A stretch of 64,000 nt of DNA from Lophium mytilinum (GCA_010093605.1 MU004194.1:384908-448907), one strand, 5' to 3'. Counted from the stretch's first letter, positions 22,432-34,714 are shown. Program-made: numbers and translations. The notes: a model not told the origin generated them from the letters alone.

Positions 22432-24252
22432 ATGTCTACTATCGAGCCCGTCACCCGGAATGAACCTGCAGATCCTATCGCCAAGGGTATCCTCCCTACT
22501 GCCAGACAGTCTTGGAGAGACCTCTTCATCTGGAAGCAACGCGTTGTGGTAACGAATGACTTCGGAGAAACGCACACAGAGTGGCAGGCGCCAGAACCTT
22601 TGAAGAATCCAATCAGCCTCTTCGCGCAGCTCAGTACAAGAGACTGGCTTTTCTTTATCGTTGGGTTCCTTGCCTGGACGGCTGACGCTTTCGACTTTCA
22701 TGCTCTCTCAATACAAACTGTCAAGCTGTCTAAGTACTACCACAAGTCCAAGACTGAGTTCGTGCTGTCCAAATGACATGCTGCCCTTTTCAAGATGCTA
22801 AGTTGGGCACAGTATCACTACTGCCATCACCCTCACTCTGTTACTTCGATCTGTCGGTGCTGCATTTTTCGGCCTTGCCGGAGATAAGTTTGGACGCAAA
22901 TGGCCCATGGTACGAAATTCTGCGCGAGAAAAGAAAAGCAGCTAACAAATCTCAAGGTTATCAATATGATCGTTCTTGGTCTTCTCCAAATCGCAACTAT
23001 CTATAGCTCCTCTTTCCAGCAGTTCCTAGCTGTTAGGAGTCTCTTCGGCCTTTTCATGGGTGGTGTTTATGGTAATGCGTAAGCCTTTTCTCATTGCACA
23101 ACCCTTGTTAGACGTCTCAGCTTGTTGTAAACTCTGACGCCAAGCAGTATTGCCATGGCGTTGGAGCATTGCCCTGTGAACGCGCGTGGTCTTATGAGCG
23201 GGATACTCCAGCAAGGCTATTCATTCGGATACGTCCTCGCAGCATGTGCCAACCTTGGTGTTGGCGGCGGGATTGAGACCTGGAAGACCGTATTTTGGAT
23301 CGCTGCCGGCCTTTCTATTGGCGTCGGCGTAATTCGGATATTCTTCCCAGAGTCCAAACAATTCATTGAAGCTAAGAAAGCTGGCCACAAGGCTGTCGCT
23401 CCAGGAGCTTTCTGGAAAGAAACTGAGGCTATGATGAGGGCTGAGTGGAAGATGTGCATTTACTGCATTATCTTGATGACCTGGGTACGCAATCGGGCTT
23501 GAATTTAAGATAGTACCTGCAACTGACGATCGCAGCTCAATTACTATTCCCATACCAGTCAAGACAGTTACACAACTTTCATGCTCACGCAGAAGGAGTT
23601 AAATAACGCTGCCGCTTCTCGAGCTTCTAGCCTTATGAAGACAGGTGCTTGCGTCGGGGGAACCATCCTTGGCTACGTCTCGCAGTGGTTCGGCCGTCGC
23701 CGCACAATCGTAGTTGCAGCACTCATTTCCTGTATCATGATCCCCGCTTGGATCCTTCCTCAAGGCGAGCGGAACCTATCTGCGTCTGGCTTCTTCATGC
23801 AGTTCTTCGTGCAAGGTGCTTGGGGCGTAATTCCCATCCACCTCAACGAGCTGTCACCCCCCGCTTTCCGCTCTAGTTTCCCAGGTAGGCATTCATTACT
23901 CTCTTGCAAGGAGCCAGAGTCTCTAACATGATCAGGCCTCACTTACCAGATCGGAAACATGATCTCTTCCCCGTCCGCCCAAATCGTCAACGCCATCTCC
24001 GAGTCCATCAATGTGAAAGCCGTGGACGGCAAAGATGCACCTGCTTACGGCCCAGTGATGGGCATCGCCACTGTGATAATCGCACTTGGTATTGCAGTCA
24101 CTGCAGCTTTGGGGCCTGAGAAGAAAGGTCGCAAGTTTGAGACCGTGGCGCCAGCGGGGACTGGTACTCTTACGAAGGATGTTGAGGAAGGGTTCGAGAA
24201 GGACGTCCCAGAGACTATCGAGATGGTCGATGGGAAGAAGCGAGAAAATTGA
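22432..24252 (+). CDS. JEN1-type monocarboxylate (lactate/pyruvate) proton symporter, MFS
   Basis: Six exons are 22432-22757, 22813-22909, 22957-23078, 23148-23484, 23536-23884 and 23936-24252, giving 515 residues. The introns are 47-69 bp. The JEN signature N-x-x-S/T-H-x-S/T-Q-D-x3-T is exact at residues 296-308 (NYYSHTSQDSYTT) and lies just after an intron. Other family marks are WTADAFDFHALS in the first membrane segment, GDKFGRKWPM after the second pair, and QQGYSFGYVLA. The protein ends in a charged cytosolic tail. Known family members import lactate, pyruvate, acetate or short dicarboxylates with protons at the plasma membrane. They are repressed by glucose and removed by ubiquitin-driven endocytosis. 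It is divergent from the flavoprotein gene, so joint regulation is conceivable. Confidence 0.93.
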
Positions 24253-24611
24253 GTATCGAGCACACCCGTCACCTGGTCTGACCAGGTACTGCGGTGTCAG
24301 CTCGGTATACCGCATTATTTTCGTTCGACGACCGAAATGATATGACAAATCGTTTCTTCAGCTTTCTAAGTTTGCTAGAATTACTGAGAGGTGGGCGTCA
24401 TTGCGGAGGAATCGCATCGAAATGAGAAGTCCCCAGTGGTCCCCTTGTCTTGATTGCTAGTCTCTCATTATCATTCTCTCCATCCGCAAGATTCCCGGGC
24501 CTACTGGTCAATACACCAAGCCCAAACATTTGACAATCCCCATTCCTCCCTACATATACATTCCCCCACTTCCTCACCCTACACTTCAACCCTACCCGTC
24601 CCGATCTCACA
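24253..24611. other. Short intergenic region
   Basis: This is the 3' flank of the permease followed by the promoter of the hypothetical gene at 24612. The latter part is CT-rich and contains a TACATATACATT stretch 60 bp upstream of the ATG. No gene is seen. Confidence 0.5.
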
Positions 24612-25469
24612 ATGTTTAGACACCAGAACGGAGGCGAGCGCTACCCGCTCCGCGTCTATCCAAGATCGATGCCGTCTTCGCCCACGGGATCGCAGCCGCC
24701 AGACTTGACATTATTGCCTTTGCTCCCTGAATCGCAGATACTCTCACTCTCCGTTGCTCGAGCTTCCACGCCTCCTGATTCACCGGAAATGCAGGAGGTG
24801 GCTGGTGAAGAGCAGGGAATGGGCTGGTTTAGGAAGGCGGGCCGCGGAGGTGGTAAGGGTAGTGGGAGGAAGAGGGAGTGGTTTAGAATGGACGCAATGA
24901 TTGTGGCTGTGTCTCGTCCTTGGGGAGATGGTGGTCAAGATGAAGGGATCGATCAGACTGAACTCGACGAGGGTCCTGGACTAGATGATCAGCTTCAAGA
25001 ATTTGATAGGCTGGAGGAAATCGGCGAGCCCGGCAGAGATGTTGCACCTGGCAGAACAAACACACCCGGAATCGATAGCACGTCCAATGATGCACAGGAG
25101 CAAAGAGAAGAATCCGAGTCAGACGAAGATGGACAGGTGGTAATGAGGCCACGCTATGATCCCAGTATTCCTGGCGGAGGGAATGATAACTACACTCCAG
25201 TCAAGGCGGCAGAACGTTCGAATCTATTTGTGGTGCTTGGTGAAAACATATTGGAGGATGTGGCAGAGAATGGCGAGGATGCGGAGTTGGTGCCGCAGAA
25301 AGAGAGCAAGGCGGCAAGAGATAACAATACGGAGGGAGCAAAGTACAGACAAGGTTTCTTAGAGGACGAAGGACTGACTGGAGCAGAAAATGATGAGACC
25401 AGCTCATCTGAAGATCCCGTCGGTAGTAAGGACGGAGCGGAAGCTCCGACACCAGTCCAACACATGTAG
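24612..25469 (+). CDS. Hypothetical acidic, low-complexity protein
   Basis: This is a single-exon frame of 285 residues with a good start context (CACAATGT). The N-terminal 60 residues are Pro/Ser-rich with a Leu-rich stretch (LTLLPLLPESQILSLSV). A basic Gly-rich patch follows (GRGGGKGSGRKREWFRMDA). The rest is strongly acidic with many Glu, Asp, Gln and Ser residues, most likely disordered. No signal peptide, membrane segment or known domain is seen. The frame length and uneven third-base use suggest it is real. A nuclear or chromatin role would fit the composition but is a guess. It is followed by about 290 bp before the convergent peptidase gene. Confidence 0.55.
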   Translation: MFRHQNGGERYPLRVYPRSMPSSPTGSQPPDLTLLPLLPESQILSLSVARASTPPDSPEMQEVAGEEQGMGWFRKAGRGGGKGSGRKREWFRMDAMIVAVSRPWGDGGQDEGIDQTELDEGPGLDDQLQEFDRLEEIGEPGRDVAPGRTNTPGIDSTSNDAQEQREESESDEDGQVVMRPRYDPSIPGGGNDNYTPVKAAERSNLFVVLGENILEDVAENGEDAELVPQKESKAARDNNTEGAKYRQGFLEDEGLTGAENDETSSSEDPVGSKDGAEAPTPVQHM

Positions 25470-25756
25470 TTCAGAGGCGCTAGAAAGTTCCCATGACTAT
25501 TGCGCCAACGCGTCCGCGATGAGTTAAAGCGTTGTTGGTAGATACACGGAGAGTCTGTATTGTAGTAGATTATGTAAAGTACTTTACAATGCACGCGACC
25601 TGATAATATCCTGCTTGTGCTCTATCACTTCAAGCCTGGTGACTCGTCTTTGCTGATGGCTACAAAGTGGTAATGTATTTATTTAGAGCGAAGGATCCTG
25701 CTCATTTAGTCTATTCTCTCCGACTCAACTGCTACCTGATTGAAATTGAGATCCAG

Positions 25757-27673
25757 TCATCTGTACCCACCCTTCTGGCTCCACTCCTTCATCCACGCCT
25801 TCACGAAGTCTGCCTCAAGCTGCTGCGCATACACCACCGCATTAGGCGGCAGAGTGCTAGTCGTCTCGTTCGCAAACAGTCCGTTCTCATCCCAATGATG
25901 GACCGCATCCGGAATCAACCAGTACGGTTCGCTAGTGGTCGATCTGCGTGGGCGCGCCTCATCTGCGAGCGGTGTAGCAGGCCTCCACGGGTCGGCCTGG
26001 CCACCGATGATAGCCAGGCGCGGGTAGTTGATGTCGAAGCCGCCGTACTTATTCACGTTCTCAACTTTAGGAGGGGTGGTAATGTTGAAAGCAGCGCGGC
26101 AGAAGAAGGTGCCGTATTTCAAGTCGATCTGGCGAGAGATGAGGGGCAGAATGGAAGGGGGAGTGTCGCCGGTTTGGATATAGCCATATTCGCTGCACTT
26201 TGGTCTCTGTGAGTAGATGGTAAGGCTTAGGTGGTATTTGGGAGGGGTGCTTACGACTTGATAGTCCCATGATCTCCAGTCATATTGGTCGAGACCATCT
26301 TGTTCAAAATATGTGGCATTCAGGGTAGTGAAACACGCGTTTTGGTCTCCAGAACACTGGCTGACTGCTGTCTCGTTGACATATCCAATCCAGTTCAGAA
26401 GGGCGGTCTGAAGGTCCTTGTTGTCACCATAGCCTCCGGCAGAAATAAGGTCTTTGGCTGTTGACGCTAGCGAAGCGGTTTCTGGATAGACTAAATCAGG
26501 CGAAACTAGGGTTTGGCAATACTCGAAGAAGCCAGGGCTGTCGACCGCTGGGTCCCAGTTGCGGCTTTGCCACCCGTAGATTCCGTAGGTTAAGATATTG
26601 GCAAAGTCGCCATTGTTTGTAAGGCCTGACAAGCCAAAGGCATCTTTGAGCTCGCCAATCTTCTTCTTGTTCTTCGAGATAATACTGTCGACCACATTGG
26701 TGAGCTGTTGAGTATTGCGAACGCAAACCGGAGGTGCGTATTGGCGGATGGGTTCGAAGTATTCCCAGTAATCATAGATAGCCTTCGTAACTCCGGAAGA
26801 CGAGATGGCCCCCCAGAAGATCTTTGGGTATTGCGTTCGTAGGAAGGCGACTAAGGCTCCAGAATACGAGCCGCCGTACGCGATCCAAGGAGTCTCGGGC
26901 GCCGTCAGCGTTTCGTTGAGTCCTTCAAACTCAACGTTTTGGGCGAAGTACGCTACATCGGCCAAGGATTGAGCTGTGTCCAGAAATCGCAAGTTCTTTG
27001 TAGATAGATCCGGAGTCGGGAAGCTAGTGCCGTAGTATCTATGCTCGAGAATAACGCCAACGCCTCTAGTTGCTTTGATCAGCTGTGCGACTATGCCCTT
27101 TTGAAGATAGACAAGACGTCCGGACGCATCAGTTTCTCCAGACTCGAGTACAATGACTGGTCCGCCTGGCTTGTAGTACTGAGCATCGAACCAATAGCGA
27201 AGGTTGAACTTCTCCGTTGAGTGAGGCGCATATTTGGCGTCGTGAGGAAAGTGGTCGACGGGGACGGAAAGGTTGTATTCTTTGTATAACAACGACGGGT
27301 CTGTATCCTCTCGCTTCAACAGAGCACTATGGCGAGCTGCTGACTAGATGATGTCAGCGTTTGCACTCGAATGGACGAGGAGCAAGCAAACAAGCCGGGG
27401 AAAGATTGTTTTTCAATTGAAAAGCTAGACAGAACGCAACGGTGCCTGACACTCTTAATTGGAAGCGGGGCTTTCACGAATTGCTCGAATTGGTCCCAAA
27501 CCTTTCCAGAGGAATCACGACTCTATTCCAACTGTACGAATTTCGAGCAATGCAGGACAACGAAGAAAATAACTACCACTCACGTTCTTTTTGAGCTCAC
27601 TGACAGGCGTAACCGCAAACCTCGCCGCAACCAACTGCAGTAGCAGCAAACCCGATGCTAACAACTTTACCAT
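25757..27673 (-). CDS. Secreted serine peptidase, family S28 (prolyl carboxy/aminopeptidase type)
   Basis: Exons are 27673-27584, 27343-26255 and a last exon ending at 25757. The last exon begins at 26206 (CAG acceptor) or 26197 (AAAG acceptor). Both keep the frame, giving 542 or 539 residues; the second better fits the family pattern W-x-Y-Q-x-C-S-E-Y/W-G. The 240-bp first intron has a GTGAGT donor and a CTAG acceptor. Exon 1 encodes a signal peptide (VKLLASGLLLLQLVAARF). The catalytic residues are clear: Ser189 in YGGSYSG, Asp in GGQADPWR and His in DAVHHWDENG. S28 enzymes cleave after proline at acidic pH. The protein should be secreted or vacuolar, with several N-x-S/T glycosylation sites, and would serve extracellular protein breakdown. 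Confidence 0.93.
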
Positions 27674-29426
27674 TATTTCAAACAAACTTTGAGTAGACAC
27701 GAGGTAATAGGAATGGACGAAAAAGCCGGGAATCCATTCTTAAAGAAGTGCGGGGACTGGGGAGCTTCCGGAGCTTTAATTACCTAGGTAGCTGTAACCC
27801 TGTCCGAACTGCCTAAAAATGACCACTGCGGTAAGCACCTCATTATCTGTACCTCTCGCCATGGGCCGGATTGCTGGGTTGCTAAATTGTACGAGGCAGG
27901 AGCATGGGGCGTAATCGGTACGCTAAGGCCCAGAGGGGCAGGCCGTAGTGGTGCACTGGCCGGGATTACTTATGCAATGCGTGTAGGGATGGACGAGATC
28001 ACCGCCTAGCAAGCTGTGAGATGGTGGCGGGTTACTGGTTCTTGCAGTACGGTTAGCAATGTGACTGTGAAGGTGGTGCATTTCTCCGTGTTCCAAGATA
28101 CGGTCAGAAAAACCTATGCTGCTAGTCGTTGTGTATTTACGTCCTTCAAGGTGGCTTCAGTATTTAGCGAAATTTGTGCCATAACAGTGATAAATTTCCA
28201 TGAACTTCTGCGAAGTATGCGGCCACTGGCTATGGCAAGTGCGAGAGCCTTTACACAAAAGTGGTTCGTCCGGCGCGGTTCAAGTAACAGTTGCCACACA
28301 CGGGATGGTGTGAAAGTCAAGCTTCTTTAGCTCGAGCACAAGCTTCCGGACGATGCGCTAAGGTACTTGAAGGTCGAAGGCGTTTTTCTGATATCCTTGT
28401 ATCGAGTGTCTGCTCTAGTATTTAGGCTAAGTGTTAGGTTTCTGTCCTAATCGCGATACTAAGTGTGTCAATTAAAACGTGAGCCTTGTCCACCTTCTCG
28501 CGGCGATCCGCCAATACGAAATATACATTTTCAGGGTGATCTTGAATCGCATTTATGTCTTCCTAGCGATCGATTCGCCAAAAGGCTTTGAGATCTCTCC
28601 AAGCGGGAGACTGCGAGTCTACAGATGAATTTAGAATCAGCTTCCCGCGCGTAGAGTAGGCAAGGCTCTCAATACCATATATGTGGACACTATTTGGAAG
28701 CGCTTTCGTTGATTTCAAAGAGGTCTATAGTTGCAGGTCATCAGAAGAATGATCCGGGTGTGGATGCTAGAAAAAATCGATTGCACTCTTGTACCATTCT
28801 CCTGGATAAGATTTGGCAACCTCAATGAGCAGTTCGAAATGAGAAAGAAAACTAGATCGACTTGTATTGAACAAGAACGATAATCTTGTTCCCTTGTAAT
28901 TAGAGGATTTATGGTTGATTGTGAATTTAGACTATCGCACGAACCATGGTACGTTCAACGAGAGATTCCAGGGTTTGATTGATGAAGGAGGGTAATATGA
29001 TAGCTGCTTTGTTCTGGCTTATTCTGCAGAAGTACCTCTAGAATACGCTCGCTCGCTCAGAGTGCCGCTTGAGTGATGACACAGGGTAGGAGCTTCCTAC
29101 TTGCCCCTGACACCCAATGACGACGCGGACGATGCAATTACATCATGATGCCTATGGTTTTTTAGCAGGTGATCAGCTGAACTGATATGTCGGCCTGGAA
29201 GAGGTGTGGTTGTCTCAAAGGTCATGTGAATCCTAGGGAGAAGGTTGAAGTGGCTGAAGCGTTGCCAAGAGGAAGCATGAACGTCAGCCGCTATCACGGT
29301 GCCCATTGTCATCAACAACGAATTCACCTCCACCATATCCTACGTGTCGGCTGCTCCACAATATCTTCCCTGACATGCTATAGACGCTGATCTCAGACTT
29401 CTCGAAACAACGCTTCTTGTCGCATC
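27674..29426. other. Divergent intergenic region, about 1.75 kb
   Basis: This lies between the leftward S28 peptidase and the rightward alkaline phosphatase. Frames at 28016-28330 lie on both strands and have no family features. The part from about 28400 to 28960 is somewhat AT-rich. I see no gene or clear repeat. Both promoters must be inside. Confidence 0.5.
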
Positions 29427-31319
29427 ATGGCGGGCGGCGAGGAACCCCTCTTGTCTCAAAGACCCTCCTCGGAGATCTCCAACGACCGGACGGAAGAAGA
29501 GGATGCTCTTTTGACAGGAGAGAGGACTACGCGGAACGAAGGGAATTCTCCCAGGACCTGGAAGTTCTGGCGGGAAGTTGGCGCCTTCGTATGGGCAGTT
29601 CTGGCTACAGCGGCTTTGATCTGCGTTGCGGTCCTATATGGACACTCTTCGGACAGCCAAGGAGGGGGGCCCTCATCCCATCCATCCGGAAAGAAGAGTT
29701 TGATCTTCATGGTTTCAGATGGCATGGTAAGCCGTATTCGCACTCCCTGGCATACTCTTCGTCTAACACCTTCTAGGGCCCAACCTCTCTCTCGTTAACC
29801 CGGTCCTTCACTCAATTCGAGAACGGATTGCCATGGTCCTCCCAGCTCGTCATTGATCAACACTTGATAGGCCAGTCCCGAACTCGGTCTACTTCCAGTT
29901 TGATCACGGATTCAGCAGCGGGCGCCACCGCCTTCTCGTGTGGATTGAAGAGTTACAACGGCGCTATCTCGGTCATTCCTAATCACGATCCATGCGGGAC
30001 GGTATTGGAGGCAGCGAAGAAGGCAGGATACATGACTGGCTTGGTCGTCACCACAAGAATCACGGATGCTACACCTGCATGTTTTGCAGCCCATGTGAAC
30101 ATGAGGTCAGAGGAGGACCGCATTGCCGAGCAAATGGTCGGAGACTATCCCCTCGGTCGCGTCGTTGACTTGATGCTTGGAGGTGGGCGCTGCCACTTCT
30201 TGCCAAATAGCACGGACGGGTCTTGCCGTGAGGACGATAAGGACATTGTGTCCATGGCGAAAAAGAACGGCTTCAACTACATCAACGATCGCAAAGGCTT
30301 CAATGGACTTGAGGGCGGCTCAAAAGTTGAACTACCACTACTGGGATTGTTCGCTGAAACCGACATCCCCTACGAAATCGATCGTCGTAATGAGGATGAT
30401 ATTTACCCTTCGCTCCACGAAATGGCTGAGACTGCCATGAAAGCACTGAGCGAAGCGACTAAGAACAGCGACAAAGGGTTCTTCTTGATGATTGAGGGAA
30501 GCCGTATCGACCATGCCGGCCATCACAACGACCCTGCGGCCCAGGTGCACGAAGTTCTAGCTTACGACAAAGCGTTCGCAAGTGTTCTAGAGTTCTTGGA
30601 AGGCTATCCCGTTGAGGCCGTTATGGTCAGCACGAGTGACCACGAGACAGGAGGATTGGCGACTGCTAGACGTAAGAATCTGTATGCTGCTACAACGCAT
30701 CAAAAGTGCTAATAGTACCCCTACAGAGCTTCACAGTACCTATCCAGAATATCTCTGGTATCCTGGTCCCCTTGCCAACGCCTCCAAATCCGCTGAGCGC
30801 ATGACAGCAGAGTACAACGAGCATCTTTCTTCAAGCACCCTCGACGCCACGGATTACGTCAAGAACGCCTTGGCCCAAGGACTTGGAATTGAAGACGCTA
30901 GCGATGAGGAGATCTCCGCTCTTGTGGACCAGCCAGATCAGGCCCAAATCCTGTTCGCCGATATGATTTCGCGTCGGTCTCAAACCGGCTGGTCAACACA
31001 CGGACACTCGGCTGCTGATGTAAACATCTATGCGTCCTCCGCAAAAGCTGCCGCACCGCTTCTTGGCAACCACGAGAACACCGAAGTCGGCGAATTCCTT
31101 CGCGATTACCTAGGTGTGGATGTCAATGCTGTGACCGAGGAGCTGAAAGAGAGGGGTGCCTCATTCAATACCCTTGATGCGGACGGGAAGACCGTAAGCT
31201 GGATGGGCAGAATAGCTGGGGATGGCGAGAGGATGGATGGCCAGGACCACATGACGCATTACTCTGGCGATTTCAAGAAGCACAAGCATAAGAGGGGATG
31301 CGATATCTGTGGAGTGTGA
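29427..31319 (+). CDS. PHO8: Vacuolar-type alkaline phosphatase
   Basis: Exons are 29427-29726, 29777-30671 and 30727-31319, giving 595 residues; the introns are 50 and 55 bp. The layout is that of yeast Pho8. A charged cytosolic tail (1-50) comes first, then one membrane anchor (about 51-71), then the lumenal catalytic domain. Metal and catalytic residues are visible: Asp98 in VSDGMG (completed by splicing), the phosphorylated Ser146 in TDSAAGATAF, SRIDHAGHHND, TSDHETGG, and the late His in HGHSAADV. The enzyme removes phosphate from small esters and peptides in the vacuole using Zn and Mg. Pho8-type proteins are often induced by phosphate limitation; I did not find a clear site to support that here. 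It is divergent from the S28 peptidase. Confidence 0.94.
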
Positions 31320-32824
31320 GTTCGCTTGTTGCACGGAGTTTGGTGTTTAGAAGACTTTCTTGATCGATGAGCTGCATTGTTCGTTGGTGCTGTATCATGT
31401 TTGTATTTTGAACTGGCGGCCTAAATACCCTTTCACACATAGCAATTTTTGGTATACATTCGAGGTTATGAAGTACGCCCTATTATTCTGGAGCGAGACC
31501 GATCATCACCTACGCCCTTTCCAAAAGCCACTGACATGGTATAGATAAAGCGTGCTCCATGTACGTCCGATGTTTCCCTCCTCTCCATATGCGGTCTCAA
31601 TTCTCCTTCTTCTTTTCTCCTGCCATCGAAGATTCCACGCTGGGTGTTGGGACCCTGAACGGACTCCAGGTATCCTCATATTCTCCTTGATTCAACCACC
31701 TCTCCATCCCGTAGCTCAGTCCAATTGCTTTGTCTCCGGCTTGCTGTGGACCGGAAGGCATGGCGAAATTGTTCGGCAGCGACGCGTTATGCGTAGAAGG
31801 TGATGGCGATGGTTTCTTGCCCTCCGCCTAGATGTGAAAACTTGTTAGCAGTTATACATTTTGAATCATTGGGGAGACCTCAAATACCTCTGGGGCTTGG
31901 GATCCCATGGTGTCCTTGCTATTGCCGGTTTGTTCTGGTGAACTACTTTGGTCTGGCATCTTGGGAGCGGTACACTAAAAAAAATGGAGTCGAAGACTAC
32001 GAAACTTCGGGACCCAGTTTACCTCAAAGCTAGAAGGCTAGTATGGCTCGTAGAAAGATCCCGTTGGTGTCGCGATGTGGCCTGTGGATTTATGGCTTCT
32101 ATTTCCTGGGAGGTGAGGCTTTATACCTGGAAAACAAAAGGTCGTCGCAGGCAACGTTCCGCCATTTTGAGGAAGCGATCTCGTCACAGCACGAAGTGTC
32201 TGTGAGGAACTTGTGCAGCTACCAATAAGAAATAGCTTGGACATAAGGCATTCTGAGGCGTCCGGTAATCCTGCGAGGAACTTGTGCTATGTCAAAGCGC
32301 TGAACGGTCCTTCCGCCAAAGGTTTCGATAGGAACTAATGTCGCTACCAATGAGGGAAGAGAATGGAGATGAGTTGTTTCAATTATGCACAGGAATGCGG
32401 CGAGGAACTTGTGCCGTGTCGAAGCAATAAACGCCTAGTTTGTCTACCCAGGCTCGAACTCAGTAAATTCGGCTCATCGATTGGAGTCAAAGTGTCTACC
32501 CGTGTGATCGGGTTGAGCTTCTGAGTGTAAGCATTGCACACATGTTCTATCACTGGACGCCACTCATGCAAGGCACTTCTGTTTCTGCATCTTATTCGCT
32601 GTGAGGCGAGTGATGCATGGCATCTGTGCACAGCCTATCAGATGCCCGATTGACCGCGCCTCATAAGGACATCTGGGCGCTCAGCCGCCCTCAGCCTGCC
32701 AATCTACAAGAAATCTGCTCCTCGATAAAAGTGCGCTACTCGGACCATTCCCCTCCTTGCTAGTCTCACTGTTCGCTCAACATCAGCCAGTTCTTCCTGA
32801 CCATTTGCCAAGCGTTTACAAGAG
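31320..32824. other. Intergenic stretch with short degenerate repeats
   Basis: No gene is supported. Small frames at 31360-32244 and 32383-32631 show nothing recognisable. Three copies of GAGGAACTTGTGC lie at 32204-32216, 32275-32287 and 32402-32414. The last two extend to ~27 bp that differ only by transitions. Confidence 0.5.
32204..32414 (+). repeat. Three dispersed copies of a GAGGAACTTGTGC motif
   Basis: The exact 13-bp motif occurs three times within 211 bp. The second and third copies begin one or two bases earlier and continue with TATGTCAAAGC and CGTGTCGAAGC. All mismatches there are C/T or A/G, as if one ancestor had mutated by transitions. GCTACCAAT also occurs twice nearby (about 32218 and 32343). 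This may be a fragment of an old repeat; what it belonged to is unknown. Confidence 0.45.
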
Positions 32825-34714
32825 ATGAATTCCACCACGATGCGGCCGGCGAAGGCAACGTTACAATACGCGCCTCCTACAGCCTGGGACCAACAAAAGG
32901 CAAAGATCTCAGAGCTGTATGAGACGATGGAGTTGAAAGATGTCATGAGCACTATGGAGAAGGAACATGGCTTCAAAGCAACGTCAGTCCTCACAATCAC
33001 CCGGTTTGTTGCATAGATGTCAGGGCTGATGCTGATTAACATCCAGGAAAAAGATGTACAATATGCGAATTGCCAAATGGGGACTCAATAAGCGCATACA
33101 AGCCAGCGAATATGGTAGCATGATTAGGAAGAAGCGGAAGCGGGCCGAAGAAGACTGCGGGAAGAAGTCAACATTCATCCTTAACGGAAGAGCTGTGCCA
33201 GATGCTAAGATCGCACGATTTGAAGCAAGAGCCGGGAGCCAAGAGGTCCACAACTTGATTTCTACTGCCCGTAGGTCGTCCAATGTGACTAGATACTAGT
33301 CACTCCAGCTGACCAGCTTTCAGCGACACCGCCAGATTTGATTTGCAGGACCCCAACGCCTTCCAGCCCGTTCCACCGCTCTGTCACCCCTGCGACTTCA
33401 GCTCTCCTTTCACCTACAAGCTCATCTGGGAGTATCTGGAACTGCATTTCCTGGAATAGATCGATGAAGGAGTCTCCAGAGCCTTCCAGGTTCGATCAGT
33501 CAATCCACTCGTCCGCGATTTTGGACGGAACTGAATCCGTCGATATGACCATGGGCGGCAATGAATTCTTTGCTGGATTTTCGCCAATCCTCGGTACTCG
33601 AGATTTGCCTCGAAGTCAGCTTCAATCCCAAGCAGGTGCTTTCAATGCCTTCCTACCCCATTACCAGGACCAGTTGCTGTTCTTACCGCATTCGAGCCCC
33701 GGACTGCAGAAAGCGATCATCGCCGCGACTACTGGGCCTACTAGCTCCTCTACGTTTTCTATTGCATCCCTTCGCCATTTCACCAATAGTCCGTGGCTCT
33801 TACAACCCTTGGAGAGCCCGACATTGAACCAAAGTCCTTCGCTTTCAGGCACCGAATGGTGGCCTTCATTTTCCGACTTTAGAGAGTTACGTCCAGCAAG
33901 CCGGGCAACGGTAACTCTCATTAGTCAAGTCGAGGACTACCTTAGGAAGCGTGCGCAAGTCTTGGACAACTACGCTAACCAAATGGAGTTCGAGTTAATC
34001 CTCTCACAAGCCAGATGTGAAACTAATTGCGAGTTTTGCGACAATGTAGGGCAGCAACGTGGGTCGAAGAAGTGTAGAGTTTATCATGTTTGCTGTACTG
34101 CTAACGATCGTTATAGAAACGGAAAGTGGAATCTTAACAGAAGCACACAATTCGTCTATGCCGCATTCCAGCTTTACTTTGAGACCCTGAGTAGCAACCG
34201 AGCATATTTGTTTCAGCTGCTGCAGTTTGAAACCTTCTTGCAAAGCTACCAAGGAGTATCTCACGAACTTGTCCACATAGCGACTCTTGCTGAGCAAGAT
34301 CTATTGACATCGCTCGGCCCAAATCACTACCTGACTCAGAGCGCAATTTTGGACGTCGCGTACCACTACGCGACGTCAGAAAGATCTGTGGAGGCAGAGG
34401 GCAAGGTCAGGACAGTCCTTAACGAAGCCTTCGATGATATTTCTGCGCTATGTAGTCACACGACTTTTATGCCAGATTTGGTCACGGCTGTTAGACTGGT
34501 GACCCAGGGGCATGTTCAAACAAGGCTCGGCGATGATGGCGTGCGGTACTACTCTTGTCGTTGTACGAACTCGGCACGATTCGGAGAATATTGGTATCAT
34601 GGAGAATCGGGAAGATTGAAGACGGGAAAGATTGAAATGCGCGTAACTGCTTTCATTACGCTATGTATACTTCATCAACAGAAGGGGCGGAAAAGAAACG
34701 TAAACTCACTTTAG
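32825..34714 (+). CDS. Clr5-domain protein with a cysteine-rich segment
   Basis: Exons are 32825-32982, 33047-33270 and 33324-34714, giving 590 residues. The introns are 64 and 53 bp with GT-AG ends. Residues ~19-75 form a Clr5 domain: AWDQQKAKISELYETMELKDVMS, then EHGFKAT joined by splicing to KKMYNMRIAKWGLNKRI. This helix-turn-helix-like module is found in many filamentous-fungal proteins and is named after a cellulase regulator. A basic patch (RKKRKRAEED) follows, then a Ser/Pro-rich low-complexity region. The middle holds a Cys cluster (CETNCEFC... C ... CC) that could bind zinc. The C-terminal ~200 residues are helical, with no repeats I can identify. It is likely nuclear; a role in gene regulation is inference. 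The 3' end is convergent with DCC1. Confidence 0.8.

Noticed and set aside
24612-25469. Acidic hypothetical protein as a transcription factor
   Set aside because: Only composition suggests it; no DNA-binding motif is visible.
32430-32520. Second tRNA-like stretch with GGCTCGAACTC
   Set aside because: The flanking five-base stems do not pair and no cloverleaf forms; probably chance.
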